A DNA stretch of 64,000 bases from an uncultured Phascolarctobacterium sp. (GTDB lineage: Bacteria > Bacillota > Negativicutes > Acidaminococcales > Acidaminococcaceae). A program made the position numbers and the translations under genes. Below, piece after piece: positions 26,440 through 35,343 of this stretch; the first letter of the stretch is position 1; each line of letters opens with the position of its first letter. The DNA is taken from the NCBI GenBank assembly GCA_900544795.1, contig UQWM01000001.1:124001-188000 (forward strand). The letters are read 5' to 3'. Under the pieces are notes generated by a model, which was not told the DNA's origin, made no database searches, and was given only the letters and a program-made list of their open reading frames with translations.

Positions 26440-29400
26440 TTAGAATTCCCAACGGGCGCCGATATTCCACTGCCAGTCTTTTTTAAAGTCGCTGCCGGCG
26501 GTACGTTCCACATCAAAATAGAGGTGGTTATTGCGCCCGGTCCTGATGGCGGCTCCGATACCGTATTCAAACCAGGTATCGTCAAAATAGGCCGACTGGT
26601 TCAGTCTGTCGCCATTGGCCGCCGTCATCTTCACATCGTAACTGCCGCCGAATTCGTGCAGCAGATTAGCTTTGATATAGATATTGGTTTTGGCGTCGAT
26701 ATCCCTGCCCAACTGGAAGCCTACCCGCCCCAGCACGCTTTTGATATGGCTTTGCTCGACCTTGACCTTATTGCTGGTCAGGTAACTGCCGCCGTCCAGA
26801 TAGCCCAACGTCAGCTGCGCCTGCGGTTCGATATACCAGCCGCGCTGCAAAGCGTTTTTCCTGCCATATTCGGCACTGAAGGCAAGGCCCTTGTTATCGT
26901 AATCGCCGCTGATCTTTTGCCCTTCTGTATCCAGGACGCTAAAATCATTATCCAGATCGGAGTATTTGAGCACCAGGTCCAAATAATGTCCCTTTTTACT
27001 GATTTGCGTACCATATAAGCTGATGGCTTTATTATGGTTAGCGCCACTGCCACCGGCGTAACTGCTGTTGCCGTCGCCATAGCTTAAGGCCACGCCGCCG
27101 TAGCGGGTATAGTCACCGGTTTGCCGCAGCACCTTGTCGTAGCCCAGCTCGTAGGTGGTATATTTGTTCTCGAAGCTGAACCTGCCGTCACGGCTGATCT
27201 TACTGCCTTTAAGGCGCAGCCAGGCACCGCTTTCTCCATCACCGCTCTGACGCAGGTCGCCCAGACGTTGCAGCAGCTGATCGTTATCAGTGCGCCAGGT
27301 ATGGTAGTTGAGCGCCGCTGCGCCCATAATAGTTTTTACGGTCGTCGTAGTTTTATCGCCGGGATCAACGCTGATGATCTTATTTAGATACCAGTCGGTG
27401 TCGTAGCCCGCTGTTTCGCTGGCTTTGCTGCCCAGTTCGTAATGCTTGTAGAACAAACTGCCCTCGCGGTCTTTAGCAGTAAAATCCGCCGTACCGGTAA
27501 CGCTGCCAAGTACCAGCCCATGGCCTTCCGTACTGCCGGCGGACGGCTCATAAGCGTCCTTCTGGTAAATATCCAGAACATGGCTGCCACTGCTGGCAGC
27601 AGTAATGGCCAGTTTATCGCTTTCCAGGCTGCGCACATCCACATCCAGCTTAAACAAGCCGCCGCTGCCGTGCAGTTCCTGTGCCGTCAGGGTATGATAG
27701 CCGTCGCTGTGGGTCAAATGCACCGCCGCTCCATTATTTAAGGTCAGCTGGTGCAGATTACTATCGCCGCTCAGCTTCCACACTGCGTTATCCATAGCCA
27801 GATTTACAACGCCTGCACCCTGCTCGCTGACTTTACCGGTCAGGCTGCTGCCGTCAGCAAAAGCCAGTGCCAAAGTACCGCTGGCCGTTCCATCATGCAG
27901 CACGTCGCCAACCAGGTGGCTGCTGCCATCGACATTCACAGTAGCCGCGCCCGTGGCCCGCAGCAGCACTCCATCAGCCGCTGCCTGCGAAGTAACATTT
28001 TTTAGTTCCAGCTTGCTGTTGTTGCCCAGCTTGATGCCTGCTTTAGCACTGCTGTCAGCCACGTTCAGGCTCCAGCCATCAAGGGTAGCTTCCGTACCGC
28101 CGCCCAGCTTGATGCCGACAGCACTGGCACCGCTGACCTGCACGCTGCCGGGACCATCTAAAGCGGCTTTGGTGCCGCTGGTTTTGATCTCGATGCCCAT
28201 AGCGTTAGTGCCGCTAACAGTCATCGTCTCCCCCATAGTCAAAGCAACATCGTTTTTGCGCAGCAGCACTCCTGTACTGCCGGTGCCGCCAATGGACGAA
28301 GCGCCGACGATGGTCACGCTGCTGTTAGTTGCGTCTATACCAATGCCATCAGCTGCAGCGCTGCCGGTAACAATGCCGCCTGCCTGCACTTTCGAACCGT
28401 CAAGCACCTGGATACCAAGCGAACCCGCGCCGCTAACTTCCACATTACCTACAACACCGATATCCGAGCCTGCGGCTCCATAAATACCATAGACGCCTGT
28501 CCCCGAAACAGCTACCTTGCCGCCGATAACGGCTTCCAGCGGCATATAGGCCGCAAAAATGCCCACAGACTGGTTACTGTTAGTGCTTGAGACCACCAGA
28601 TCGTCAGTAATATTCACTTTTAAGGGCGTATTGCGGGTAGTACCCGTATAAATGCCGTAGCTGTCGTCGCCGCTGACGATAAAGCTACCACCCACATTTA
28701 CTTCAACACCACTGCCGCTAACGTTCCAGTTATCAATATTAATACCGACAGCATCAGTGCCGCTGACCTCGATATTTTTACCAACAGTTACCGAGCTGCC
28801 GTCACGCAGTTCTACGCCTTTAGCACCGTCACCGCTGGCTTTCAGATTGCCGTCTACCATTATCTGCGCATCGTTCTGCACGATGATGCCCAGCGAATTT
28901 TTACCTATCGCCGTAACATCGCCCGTCACATGCGCGATCACACCGTCACCGTTGGTGTCGATGCCTTTAGACGATTCACCACTGGCAATGACCGACTTGC
29001 CCACTTTGATCTGTTTATTATTACCGCTGCCACCCATCCTGACTCCGGAAGTCAGTTTGCCGGAAGCGACGATATTGCCTGCCACCTCTACATAGGAATC
29101 ATTCCCGGCGCCAACAGAAATACCAAAAGACAGCGTGCCATTATTATCATAGGACGAAATCACATCGCCGCCTACATAGATTTTGCCGGTACCGCCGGTG
29201 GTGATGCCAGTAGCATTGCGGTTAGAAGCAGTCACATTGCCGTCCACTTTGATGTTGGCGTTTTTGCCGCTGACATAGATCCCGATCGTATTGATACCGC
29301 TGGCAGAAATATTGCCGCCTACCTGGATATCGGGCGTTGACGAGATGCTGCTGCCATAACCGCCGTCGATATAAATGCCGCGTACCCGTTCGGCACCGGC

Positions 29401-29754
29401 ATCTGATTCGACAACGATATCTTCCCCAACCTTGACCTGAACGCCGCTGTCGCCGTAAACGCCATAAGAATTGTTATACTGGCTGTTGGCACCATGCACA
29501 TAGATACCCTTGCCGATAGCGACTTCGGTATCATCGACGGCACGGATACCGGTGGCGTTGTTACCGATGGACTCCACGCCGTTGGTCACCGTCAGTGTTT
29601 CACCGCTGTAAACGGTTTCGGCCGTACTGCCGACAGTGGCAGTAACGCTGTCTACTGTTCTTGCTGCGGCTCCCAGCGGGAAGGCCAGCGTCCCCAACGC
29701 CGCCACCCCGCATAAAAGAGCCAGTTCTTTGCCTGTCACCTTCATTCTTTTCAT
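26440..29754 (-). CDS. Autotransporter (type V secreted) with beta-helix passenger and outer-membrane barrel
   Basis: About 1,104 residues. Signal peptide KRMKVTGKELALLCGVAALG, cleavage after AAA-R. The passenger (to about 800) is a long series of about 20-residue Gly/Val/Ser repeats, many with the pattern (I/V)xVxGNVxASGxxxxGI, consistent with a right-handed beta-helix. An autochaperone-like stretch precedes a C-terminal barrel (from about 835, AALNYHTWRTDNDQLLQRLGDLR) ending NIGARWEF with terminal Phe. AAGGAGG lies 7 nt before ATG 29754; the frame upstream to 29832 is leader. A LuxR/MalT-type regulator is encoded just upstream. Adhesion is the usual role; the ligand is unknown. Confidence 0.9.
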   Translation of the reverse strand: MKRMKVTGKELALLCGVAALGTLAFPLGAAARTVDSVTATVGSTAETVYSGETLTVTNGVESIGNNATGIRAVDDTEVAIGKGIYVHGANSQYNNSYGVYGDSGVQVKVGEDIVVESDAGAERVRGIYIDGGYGSSISSTPDIQVGGNISASGINTIGIYVSGKNANIKVDGNVTASNRNATGITTGGTGKIYVGGDVISSYDNNGTLSFGISVGAGNDSYVEVAGNIVASGKLTSGVRMGGSGNNKQIKVGKSVIASGESSKGIDTNGDGVIAHVTGDVTAIGKNSLGIIVQNDAQIMVDGNLKASGDGAKGVELRDGSSVTVGKNIEVSGTDAVGINIDNWNVSGSGVEVNVGGSFIVSGDDSYGIYTGTTRNTPLKVNITDDLVVSSTNSNQSVGIFAAYMPLEAVIGGKVAVSGTGVYGIYGAAGSDIGVVGNVEVSGAGSLGIQVLDGSKVQAGGIVTGSAAADGIGIDATNSSVTIVGASSIGGTGSTGVLLRKNDVALTMGETMTVSGTNAMGIEIKTSGTKAALDGPGSVQVSGASAVGIKLGGGTEATLDGWSLNVADSSAKAGIKLGNNSKLELKNVTSQAAADGVLLRATGAATVNVDGSSHLVGDVLHDGTASGTLALAFADGSSLTGKVSEQGAGVVNLAMDNAVWKLSGDSNLHQLTLNNGAAVHLTHSDGYHTLTAQELHGSGGLFKLDVDVRSLESDKLAITAASSGSHVLDIYQKDAYEPSAGSTEGHGLVLGSVTGTADFTAKDREGSLFYKHYELGSKASETAGYDTDWYLNKIISVDPGDKTTTTVKTIMGAAALNYHTWRTDNDQLLQRLGDLRQSGDGESGAWLRLKGSKISRDGRFSFENKYTTYELGYDKVLRQTGDYTRYGGVALSYGDGNSSYAGGSGANHNKAISLYGTQISKKGHYLDLVLKYSDLDNDFSVLDTEGQKISGDYDNKGLAFSAEYGRKNALQRGWYIEPQAQLTLGYLDGGSYLTSNKVKVEQSHIKSVLGRVGFQLGRDIDAKTNIYIKANLLHEFGGSYDVKMTAANGDRLNQSAYFDDTWFEYGIGAAIRTGRNNHLYFDVERTAGSDFKKDWQWNIGARWEF

Positions 29755-30076
29755 TTTGTTTCCTCCTTGCTTATAAAACCAACCCTCGATAAGCAGGAAA
29801 GTCTGCAAGCGTATTCTGCTGCCATGATACATTTTGTAACGGCAGGGATTGCTACACTACAGGTTTTACCTCTGCCCACTTAAAATTTATCTCAACTCAA
29901 ACGTCCCTTGATAAAGTATCAGGAATGTTCCAGCCGATTACTTTTTAAATCCTTAATATTTATTTATATTTATTATCTTTTTGTCTTTATAAAGATATTC
30001 GATATTTTTTGTCAAGTCAATATTTATAACGCTTTAAACTTATGCTTTGGCGGCTATGTATTTACCCGTAAAAATT
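29755..30076 (-). promoter_or_regulatory. Promoter and about 225-nt leader of the autotransporter
   Basis: Minus strand TTGACA (30015-30010), 17-nt spacer, TTATAA (29992-29987). The leader to ATG 29754 contains a nested hairpin near 29850-29885 (GGGCAG...CTGCC enclosing AGGT-AAA-ACCT). I looked for c-di-GMP-I and other common aptamer landmarks here and found none. The rest is AT-rich and gene-free. Confidence 0.6.
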
Positions 30077-30108
30077 AAAACACCACTCGATAAATCGAGT
30101 GGTGTTTT
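30077..30108 (-). terminator. Terminator after the LuxR/MalT-type gene
   Basis: 14-bp perfect stem (30077-30090, 30095-30108; core CACCACTCGA) with 4-nt loop and TTTTAATTTTTA on the minus strand. It separates the regulator transcript from the autotransporter promoter. Confidence 0.85.
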
Positions 30109-30157
30109 AATATGACAATAACTATTTTCAATTTTTATAAATGGAGCAGTTAAATTT

Positions 30158-32641
30158 TTACATATCGGCGTTCAGTATCATCACCAGCTCCAGGCGCGTA
30201 TCGACACCCAGCTTACGGTAAATGCCCTGCAATGCCTTCTTCACGGTGATCTCAGCGACAAACATGGACTCCGCTATTTCTGCATTAGTCATGCCCTGTA
30301 CCACAAAGCCTGCGATCTCGGCCTCACGGGCCGTCAACGACTGGCCGCCCCTGATATACGACGGCTTATGCTTGACCTTTTTGATGTTGGCCTGATAAAC
30401 AGCGCCCAGCTCCAAGATCTTCGCCAACTGCTGATCCGACCCCACAAGCCTGGACTCCTGTGCCAGCAGCTCTTCAAGCAAATCAAAATTTTCCACAAAG
30501 GGCATCACGATCCCATCGGCAGCCGCAAGCTGCAACGCACGCCGCAGTTCGACGCGCGCCTCGCCCGTATGTCCCAGTCCGTATTGCGCCGCAGCGCTGT
30601 AAACCGCTGCATAAATGCTCAGTAAAAAGTTATTGAAGCCCTTGGCCGTTTCTTCAAACTCACGCAAGTAGCCCAAAAGCTGCAGCGGCTCTTTTTGCAG
30701 CAGCAGGTAGCGCCCGAAAATGATATACAAACAGCCCCAGGCTGAATACAGCAGGCCTGATTTTTGGAAATCACCTTTTTGCAGCCACGGCACGATGGAC
30801 TTGCCCTTGTCGCCCAGTTGCAGATCGATCCAGGCCCGGCTGGCTTCGATCGTTTTGCGGTAAAGATGGTCTTTGACCTTAGTCCACAGCCTGTCAAAAT
30901 TCTCGCTGCCTTCGCGCAGGTGCTTTTTGTTGCCCAGGGCCGCACTGATCCGCATACTGATAAATTCGGCGCACAACTCGACGCTGACCTGCTCATTGCG
31001 GCGCGAGATATGGCGCGCCTCGGAGGCAAGGATCAAGCCCCGCTCCCAGTTGCCTCGCTGAAAATGGGCTTCCGCCGCCAGCACATATTCGCTGCCAATG
31101 CCGTGGTTTTGTACCAGCTTATAATAATCCGCCATCACCCCGGGGAAAATATCCAGCGTCTGCTGCAACGTTCCTGCCTGCCGGTAAAACATAAAAAGAA
31201 TAGAATTGGCACCGCCGCCCCAGATCGTCTGCGGCGAGAAAAAGCGCACCGGCTGATGCACAAGAGTCAGCGCCTTGCGCAGATGCTTGCCGATAAGGCG
31301 CACATCATTATATTTGGTTTCGGCCAGCAAAAATTCCAGCTCACCTAAGCACTGATCGCGTTCATGCTCGTCCTCTACCAGCTCGATGTATCCGTGCAGC
31401 CGTTCCATCTGGGCAGTCAGCAGCTCGGATTCGCCACTTAAAAAGAGCCACAGGCTGTAAATAAGTTCGGCGTTAATATGCTTTTGCCTGATCTCCGGCG
31501 GACATTCCTCAAAATAAGCCATGATCTGCTTTTTATGGCTGTTTTCAAAGCTGCAGCCACGGTCTTTTTCAAACACCGTCAGCATCGTATCGTAATCGCC
31601 GGCAGCATGATAGTAGCCAAAAGAACGCAAATAATCACTGTCCATCTGATACCATTGGCCACAATTCTCGTAGACCTGCTGACGGCGTTCATTATTCAGC
31701 CCATCCAGTCGCCGCAGAAAATCCCTGAAAGCGTAGTGGATATGGTAGGTGCCACTAAGCAGTTCGCAAGTAATGAACCCATGCTGAGCCGCCAGTTTCT
31801 CCAATATCGCCGTAGCCGCGTCGTTTTTAGTTATATAACATGCCTGGCGGATGCTGAAATCGTCTTCCAGCAAGGCCAGTTCCTGCAAAAGCTGTCGTTC
31901 CGCTTCCGCCAGCGGCACATAAGCCACCGCCTGCAAAAGGCGCAGCAGCTCCTCACCCATTTCCAGCGGCCGTCCCTCCTGGTACTGGCGCAGGTAATAA
32001 TAGAGGGCACTTGTCCAGCCCTCCGTCAGCTCTAAAAGCCGTTCGGCTTCGCGGCGCTCTAAAACGATTCCGTTTTTGCGGTAATAAACAATAATGTCAC
32101 TCAGCCCAAAAGCCAGATCTTCTGTCTGCAGCTGCAAACATTCGCCCTTCAGCACCAGTTCTTCCAAAGTAAAAGACAGGGGCTGCTGGGTCAAAACCAC
32201 AAAATGCCAGTTAGGCAAGTCGGCCCTGGCAAGCGCCAGCAGCAGCGCATCGCAGGCCTCACTTTGCAGCAGATGGTATTGATCCCAGACAAAAACTACC
32301 GGCTTCGAGAGTGCGGCCGCCTGCAGCATTTCGATGATCCGCTGCCTGGTCGCTCCATTACGCGGCAGTTCCTGCCATTTCAGCGGCGTCATATCAACGC
32401 CGACTGCCCCTAGCGCCCTGACGAAGCAGCGCCAAAAGACGGCTTCCGCATTTTCTTCGCAGGTATCCCACTGCATACCCGCCGACAATGACAGCAGCAC
32501 TTTGCGGACCGCCGTCGTTTTGCCATAACCAAAGGGCGCTTCAACTACAGTCAACGGCACTGCTAAAATTTGCCGCAGCCGTTCCTGGAGCTGGGGCTTC
32601 AAATATATTTTTTTCGGAAAAGCTTCTGATTTTTTCGGCAT
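30158..32641 (-). CDS. Large LuxR-family regulator (MalT/LAL-like: ATPase, TPR and LuxR HTH)
   Basis: About 827 residues. The N-terminus has a P-loop, VVEAPFGYGKTTAVRKVL (about 42), of a STAND-type NTPase; VFVWDQYHLL is the Walker B region. A long helical TPR-like middle follows, and a LuxR C-terminal HTH (SLTAREAEIAGFVVQGMTNAEIAESMFVAEITVKKAL) closes the protein. MalT-type proteins bind a small inducer, oligomerise with ATP and activate transcription. Start: ATG 32641 has GAGG 8 nt upstream, which is better than the upstream ATG 32671. The nearest likely target is the autotransporter downstream. Confidence 0.88.
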   Translation of the reverse strand: MPKKSEAFPKKIYLKPQLQERLRQILAVPLTVVEAPFGYGKTTAVRKVLLSLSAGMQWDTCEENAEAVFWRCFVRALGAVGVDMTPLKWQELPRNGATRQRIIEMLQAAALSKPVVFVWDQYHLLQSEACDALLLALARADLPNWHFVVLTQQPLSFTLEELVLKGECLQLQTEDLAFGLSDIIVYYRKNGIVLERREAERLLELTEGWTSALYYYLRQYQEGRPLEMGEELLRLLQAVAYVPLAEAERQLLQELALLEDDFSIRQACYITKNDAATAILEKLAAQHGFITCELLSGTYHIHYAFRDFLRRLDGLNNERRQQVYENCGQWYQMDSDYLRSFGYYHAAGDYDTMLTVFEKDRGCSFENSHKKQIMAYFEECPPEIRQKHINAELIYSLWLFLSGESELLTAQMERLHGYIELVEDEHERDQCLGELEFLLAETKYNDVRLIGKHLRKALTLVHQPVRFFSPQTIWGGGANSILFMFYRQAGTLQQTLDIFPGVMADYYKLVQNHGIGSEYVLAAEAHFQRGNWERGLILASEARHISRRNEQVSVELCAEFISMRISAALGNKKHLREGSENFDRLWTKVKDHLYRKTIEASRAWIDLQLGDKGKSIVPWLQKGDFQKSGLLYSAWGCLYIIFGRYLLLQKEPLQLLGYLREFEETAKGFNNFLLSIYAAVYSAAAQYGLGHTGEARVELRRALQLAAADGIVMPFVENFDLLEELLAQESRLVGSDQQLAKILELGAVYQANIKKVKHKPSYIRGGQSLTAREAEIAGFVVQGMTNAEIAESMFVAEITVKKALQGIYRKLGVDTRLELVMILNADM

Positions 32642-32874
32642 CGCTTCTACCTCGTTAAAGATCGGCATCACTTGCTATAATTATATTCTACCGCAAATTA
32701 TTATTTTAATATATATTTTTTATTGTTTTCCCATATATTTTTAATAAAAAAATCTTTTTTTACCGCTCAACAGGCCAGCTTCTCTTCTTTATTAAAAATT
32801 TTCTTAATATATGAGCGCTGCCAAGGGCCGCCAGCAGTAGTTTTTTACTGCAAAAAATATTTTTTAAAAAAAGT

Positions 32875-32903
32875 TTGACTTCCGCTCTTTTCCATGTTAT
32901 ATT
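32875..32903 (+). promoter_or_regulatory. Promoter of the cold-shock gene
   Basis: TTGACT (32875-32880), 17-nt spacer and TATATT (32898-32903). Transcription would start near 32910, giving a leader of about 120 nt. The rest of 32672-32870 is AT-rich with no gene visible. Confidence 0.7.
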
Positions 32904-32934
32904 ATTGGAGTAGTCCGAATATACAAATTGTGCT

Positions 32935-32992
32935 CACATATTTTTGTAAGTCATTTGCTATTGAATGAGTTACAAAAATATGTGGGTTTTTT
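32935..32992 (+). promoter_or_regulatory. Terminator-like hairpin in the cold-shock leader
   Basis: A perfect 15-bp stem (CACATATTTTTGTAA at 32935-32949 with its complement at 32970-32984), 20-nt loop, then GGTTTTTTGG. It lies in the 5' leader, before the ribosome binding site. It could be an attenuator or temperature-responsive structure for the csp gene. Confidence 0.6.
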
Positions 32993-33028
32993 GGTTAATT
33001 GGATAATAAAAATTAGGAGGTACTCGTA

Positions 33029-33241
33029 ATGAATAACGGTACTGTAAAATGGTTCAACTCTGATAAAGGCTTTGGTTTTATTACTCCTGCTGATGGTAGC
33101 GAAGATGTATTTGTACATTTCTCCGCAATCGTAAGCGACGGTTTCAAAACTTTAGAAGAAGGTCAAGCAGTAACTTTTGATACTGAAGCTGACCCGAAAA
33201 ACAGCCGCAGAATGCGCGCTGCTAACGTTCGCGTAGCTTAA
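33029..33241 (+). CDS. csp: Cold-shock protein (CspA family)
   Basis: 70 residues, one cold-shock domain. RNP1 KGFGFITP (residues 13-20) and RNP2 VFVHFSAI (about 28-35) are intact; NGTVKWFNSDKGFGFI is the classical start. It binds single-stranded RNA/DNA as a chaperone. Strong Shine-Dalgarno AGGAGG at 33015 and its own promoter, hairpin leader and terminator. Confidence 0.96.
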   Translation: MNNGTVKWFNSDKGFGFITPADGSEDVFVHFSAIVSDGFKTLEEGQAVTFDTEADPKNSRRMRAANVRVA

Positions 33242-33250
33242 TCGAACTTT

Positions 33251-33284
33251 AAAACACCTGCTCTTAGGAGCAGGTGTTTTTTTA
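33251..33284 (+). terminator. Terminator of the cold-shock gene
   Basis: 13-bp stem AAAACACCTGCTC with its complement (33251-33263, 33268-33280), TTAG loop and T run. Confidence 0.9.
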
Positions 33285-33375
33285 TTGCCCGCAGGCGGCG
33301 GCAAACAGCTTTTTGTTAAGTTTTAGCAGGCCATATGTTATAATAGGCGTACCAAAATGATTGGAAGGAGTTTTT

Positions 33376-34167
33376 ATGAGCCGCACACCTTTTGTGCCCG
33401 CCGAGCTGCTGAGCAAGCTATGGCGAGCCATGATCGAATTTGATATGCTGCAGGCCGGCGACAAGATACTGATCGGCCTTTCGGGCGGTAAGGACAGTAT
33501 GTTTTTGACTGCCGCCCTGGCCGAGATACAAAAGTACGCACCCGTGCCTTTTGAGCTGGCCTGCTACACCGTCGACGCCATGTTCTCGCCCAGCTTTCCC
33601 AAAACCGAACTGGAAGCTTTCTGCGAGCATTACGGCCTGAAGCATTACAGCGAAAAGGTCGACGTCAAATCAGCCTGGCAAAACAAGGGCAACACCCCCT
33701 GCTTTACCTGTGCCTATTTTCGCCGTGCCGCCACCAACCGTACCGCCCTGGAGCTGGGCTTTAACAAAGTGGCTTTGGCCCATCACCACGACGACGCTGT
33801 GGAAACCTTTTTGATGAACGTGCTGACCTCCGGCCAGCTGCGCACCTTTTTGCCGGTGACGCCCCTCTCCAAAACCGGGCTGACGGTGCTGCGCCCGCTG
33901 CTTTATTACCGTGAGTCCGAGATCATCGACATGGTAAGTCAACTGGAGCTAGTGCCCTTGCGTAACCCCTGCCCCTACGACGGCCATACCAAACGGCAGG
34001 ACATCAAAGAGCATATCCGCGAGCTGGAGAGCCTGAGTCCAGAAGTTTACGACCATCTGGCGGCTGCCATGCGCAACGCCCCCAACCAGGAGCTATGGCC
34101 CGCCCAGCTAAACCAAAAGCAGCTGGCTGATAAATTCCATAACTTTTGGCGGCGAAAAAATAATTAA
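33376..34167 (+). CDS. TtcA/TilS-family PP-loop ATPase (tRNA 2-thiocytidine biosynthesis-like)
   Basis: About 263 residues. LIGLSGGKDSMFLTAALAEI carries the SGGKDS PP-loop near residue 38; PCFTCAYFRRAA supplies a CxxC that TtcA proteins use for an Fe-S cluster, and a second Cys (NPCPYDGHTKR) lies near 205. TtcA thiolates C32 in tRNA. Distant members with the same motifs have other tRNA targets, so the precise base is not assured. Start: GGAAGGAG then ATG 33376 (the TTG 33361 overlaps the Shine-Dalgarno). Confidence 0.82.
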   Translation: MSRTPFVPAELLSKLWRAMIEFDMLQAGDKILIGLSGGKDSMFLTAALAEIQKYAPVPFELACYTVDAMFSPSFPKTELEAFCEHYGLKHYSEKVDVKSAWQNKGNTPCFTCAYFRRAATNRTALELGFNKVALAHHHDDAVETFLMNVLTSGQLRTFLPVTPLSKTGLTVLRPLLYYRESEIIDMVSQLELVPLRNPCPYDGHTKRQDIKEHIRELESLSPEVYDHLAAAMRNAPNQELWPAQLNQKQLADKFHNFWRRKNN

Positions 34168-34254
34168 AATAATCTGCGCTTATGTATAGTTTATGTTATT
34201 ATTAACTTGTAAACAGATAATTTATTGGTATTACTATATAAAGGAGGGATCCTG

Positions 34255-34626
34255 ATGGATTTCACAGAAATGTTTTTCCGGTTTGACGGACGTTTGAACC
34301 GCCAGCCCTATATCCTGCGTTTTTTACTGCGTAATGCTATAATCTGGTGTTTGGGCTACATGATCGCCAGCTTTTTTACCCCGGGCGGTACCATGTTCCA
34401 GATACTGGCCTTTGCCTTGACCTTTATCGCCGCGCTCAGCTGCCTGTCGCTGTTTGTGCGCAGGCTGCACGACCTTGACCACGGCGCTTTGATGGTGCTT
34501 TTGGCCTTCATCCCGCTGGTCAGCTTTTTCTTCGGCATCTACCTGATGTTCTTCCGCGGCACCATCGGCCCCAACAGCTACGGCCCCGATCCGCTGGCCG
34601 ACGGACGCGGCGTTGACGCCTGGTAA
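34255..34626 (+). CDS. DUF805 family membrane protein
   Basis: 123 residues: FFRFDGRLNRQPYILRFLLRNAI is the DUF805 start (FxGR-xR--Y), followed by three hydrophobic helices and CLSLFVRRLHDLDHGAL, with RRLHDLD the family hallmark. Inner-membrane protein of unknown function. AAGGAGG lies 8 nt before ATG 34255. Confidence 0.85.
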   Translation: MDFTEMFFRFDGRLNRQPYILRFLLRNAIIWCLGYMIASFFTPGGTMFQILAFALTFIAALSCLSLFVRRLHDLDHGALMVLLAFIPLVSFFFGIYLMFFRGTIGPNSYGPDPLADGRGVDAW

Positions 34627-34662
34627 GCCAAGCCCTGCTAAAACGATTTGTAACCTACATAC

Positions 34663-34694
34663 AAAAAAGACGCAGCTTACGCTGCGTCTTTTTT
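34663..34694. terminator. Terminator between DUF805 and YvrJ genes
   Basis: 14-bp stem AAAAAAGACGCAGC with its complement (34663-34676, 34681-34694), TTAC loop, in the gap between convergent genes; it overlaps the last codon of yvrJ. Confidence 0.88.
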
Positions 34695-34848
34695 ATGCTG
34701 TTTTACCGGCCGCGATACTGCGGGCCAATCCGTTGATACTGTCTGTCAGCTTATCGAGCCTGCCTTCCATGCGCACCAGCAGATACCACGACAAGACCAT
34801 GGGAAAGCCGTAGTTAGCGACCTGGCTCAGCAGCACTTCGGCGTCCAT
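34693..34848 (-). CDS. YvrJ-family small membrane protein
   Basis: 51 residues, easily missed because of size: starts MDAEVLLSQVANYGFPMVLS, continues WYLLVRMEGRLDKLTDSING and ends AAGKTA. The NYGFP-x7-YLLVRME-xLDKL pattern is that of the YvrJ family (PF12841). One short N-terminal membrane segment is followed by an amphipathic helix, similar in plan to BhlA/UviB holin-like proteins. Function unknown. ATG 34848 begins one base after the DUF2922 gene's TAA, so it is translationally coupled and is the last gene of the amidase operon. Confidence 0.85.
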   Translation of the reverse strand: MDAEVLLSQVANYGFPMVLSWYLLVRMEGRLDKLTDSINGLARSIAAGKTA

Positions 34849-34849
34849 G

Positions 34850-35062
34850 TTATGCTAAAACATTGACGTCCGTAGTGCGCACACGGGCTTCCACTGCTTC
34901 GGTCAGGCCGATGCCTTCAGCAGCAAAAATATCGGCAGCGATCACTGCCTCCATGGCAGTTTTAGCCTCCGCAGCAGTCACATCGGCGCGGGGATCGGTC
35001 ACGTTAAAGACTTTTTTACTACCGTCAGCTTTTTTAAATACCAGCTGTAAAACTTTTTCCAT
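34850..35062 (-). CDS. DUF2922 family protein
   Basis: 70 residues; LQLVFKKADGSKKVFNVTDPR, then AMEAVIAADIFAAEGIGLTEAVEARVRTTD is the DUF2922 pattern. No signal or membrane segment. ATG 35062 has GGAG 8 nt upstream; the GTG at 35071 overlaps that site. DUF2922 and DUF1659 genes are commonly paired in Firmicutes with no known role; here both sit between an amidase and YvrJ. Confidence 0.85.
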   Translation of the reverse strand: MEKVLQLVFKKADGSKKVFNVTDPRADVTAAEAKTAMEAVIAADIFAAEGIGLTEAVEARVRTTDVNVLA

Positions 35063-35118
35063 CAAATCCACTCCTTTCTAACAGGCTGCCAGCGCAGCCT
35101 GCTTATTTTTGCGCTGGC

Positions 35119-35337
35119 CTATTCAGCCAGCTCGGCTTTTTCGGTCACTACAACGCCCATCAGCTCGTGGCCAATAAGCCCGCCCAAAGCCTCTGCTGCC
35201 GCTAATACTGCCGCGGGTTCAGCTTCCGGTCGGACGCCGGAATAATTGTGGGCCTTCATTTTGGCCGCACCCAGGCTGTTGACACCGTCCTCCACGTTCA
35301 GGGTCAGGGTCTGTTTAACGATCGTTTTGCTCGCCAT
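35119..35337 (-). CDS. DUF1659 family protein
   Basis: 72 residues, ASKTIVKQTLTLNVEDGVN then the Ala-rich helix AVLAAAEALGGLIG, and VTEKAELAE at the end. Matches DUF1659 in length and pattern. Start ATG 35337 is six bases after the amidase stop and has GGAGGTGA upstream. Small cytosolic protein of unknown function. Confidence 0.85.
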   Translation of the reverse strand: MASKTIVKQTLTLNVEDGVNSLGAAKMKAHNYSGVRPEAEPAAVLAAAEALGGLIGHELMGVVVTEKAELAE

Positions 35338-35343
35338 CTTTCA

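Noticed and set aside
29755..29985. Second c-di-GMP or other riboswitch before the intact autotransporter
   Set aside because: The invariant GGGACGCAAA and GGCAAACC motifs are absent; only an ordinary nested hairpin is seen.
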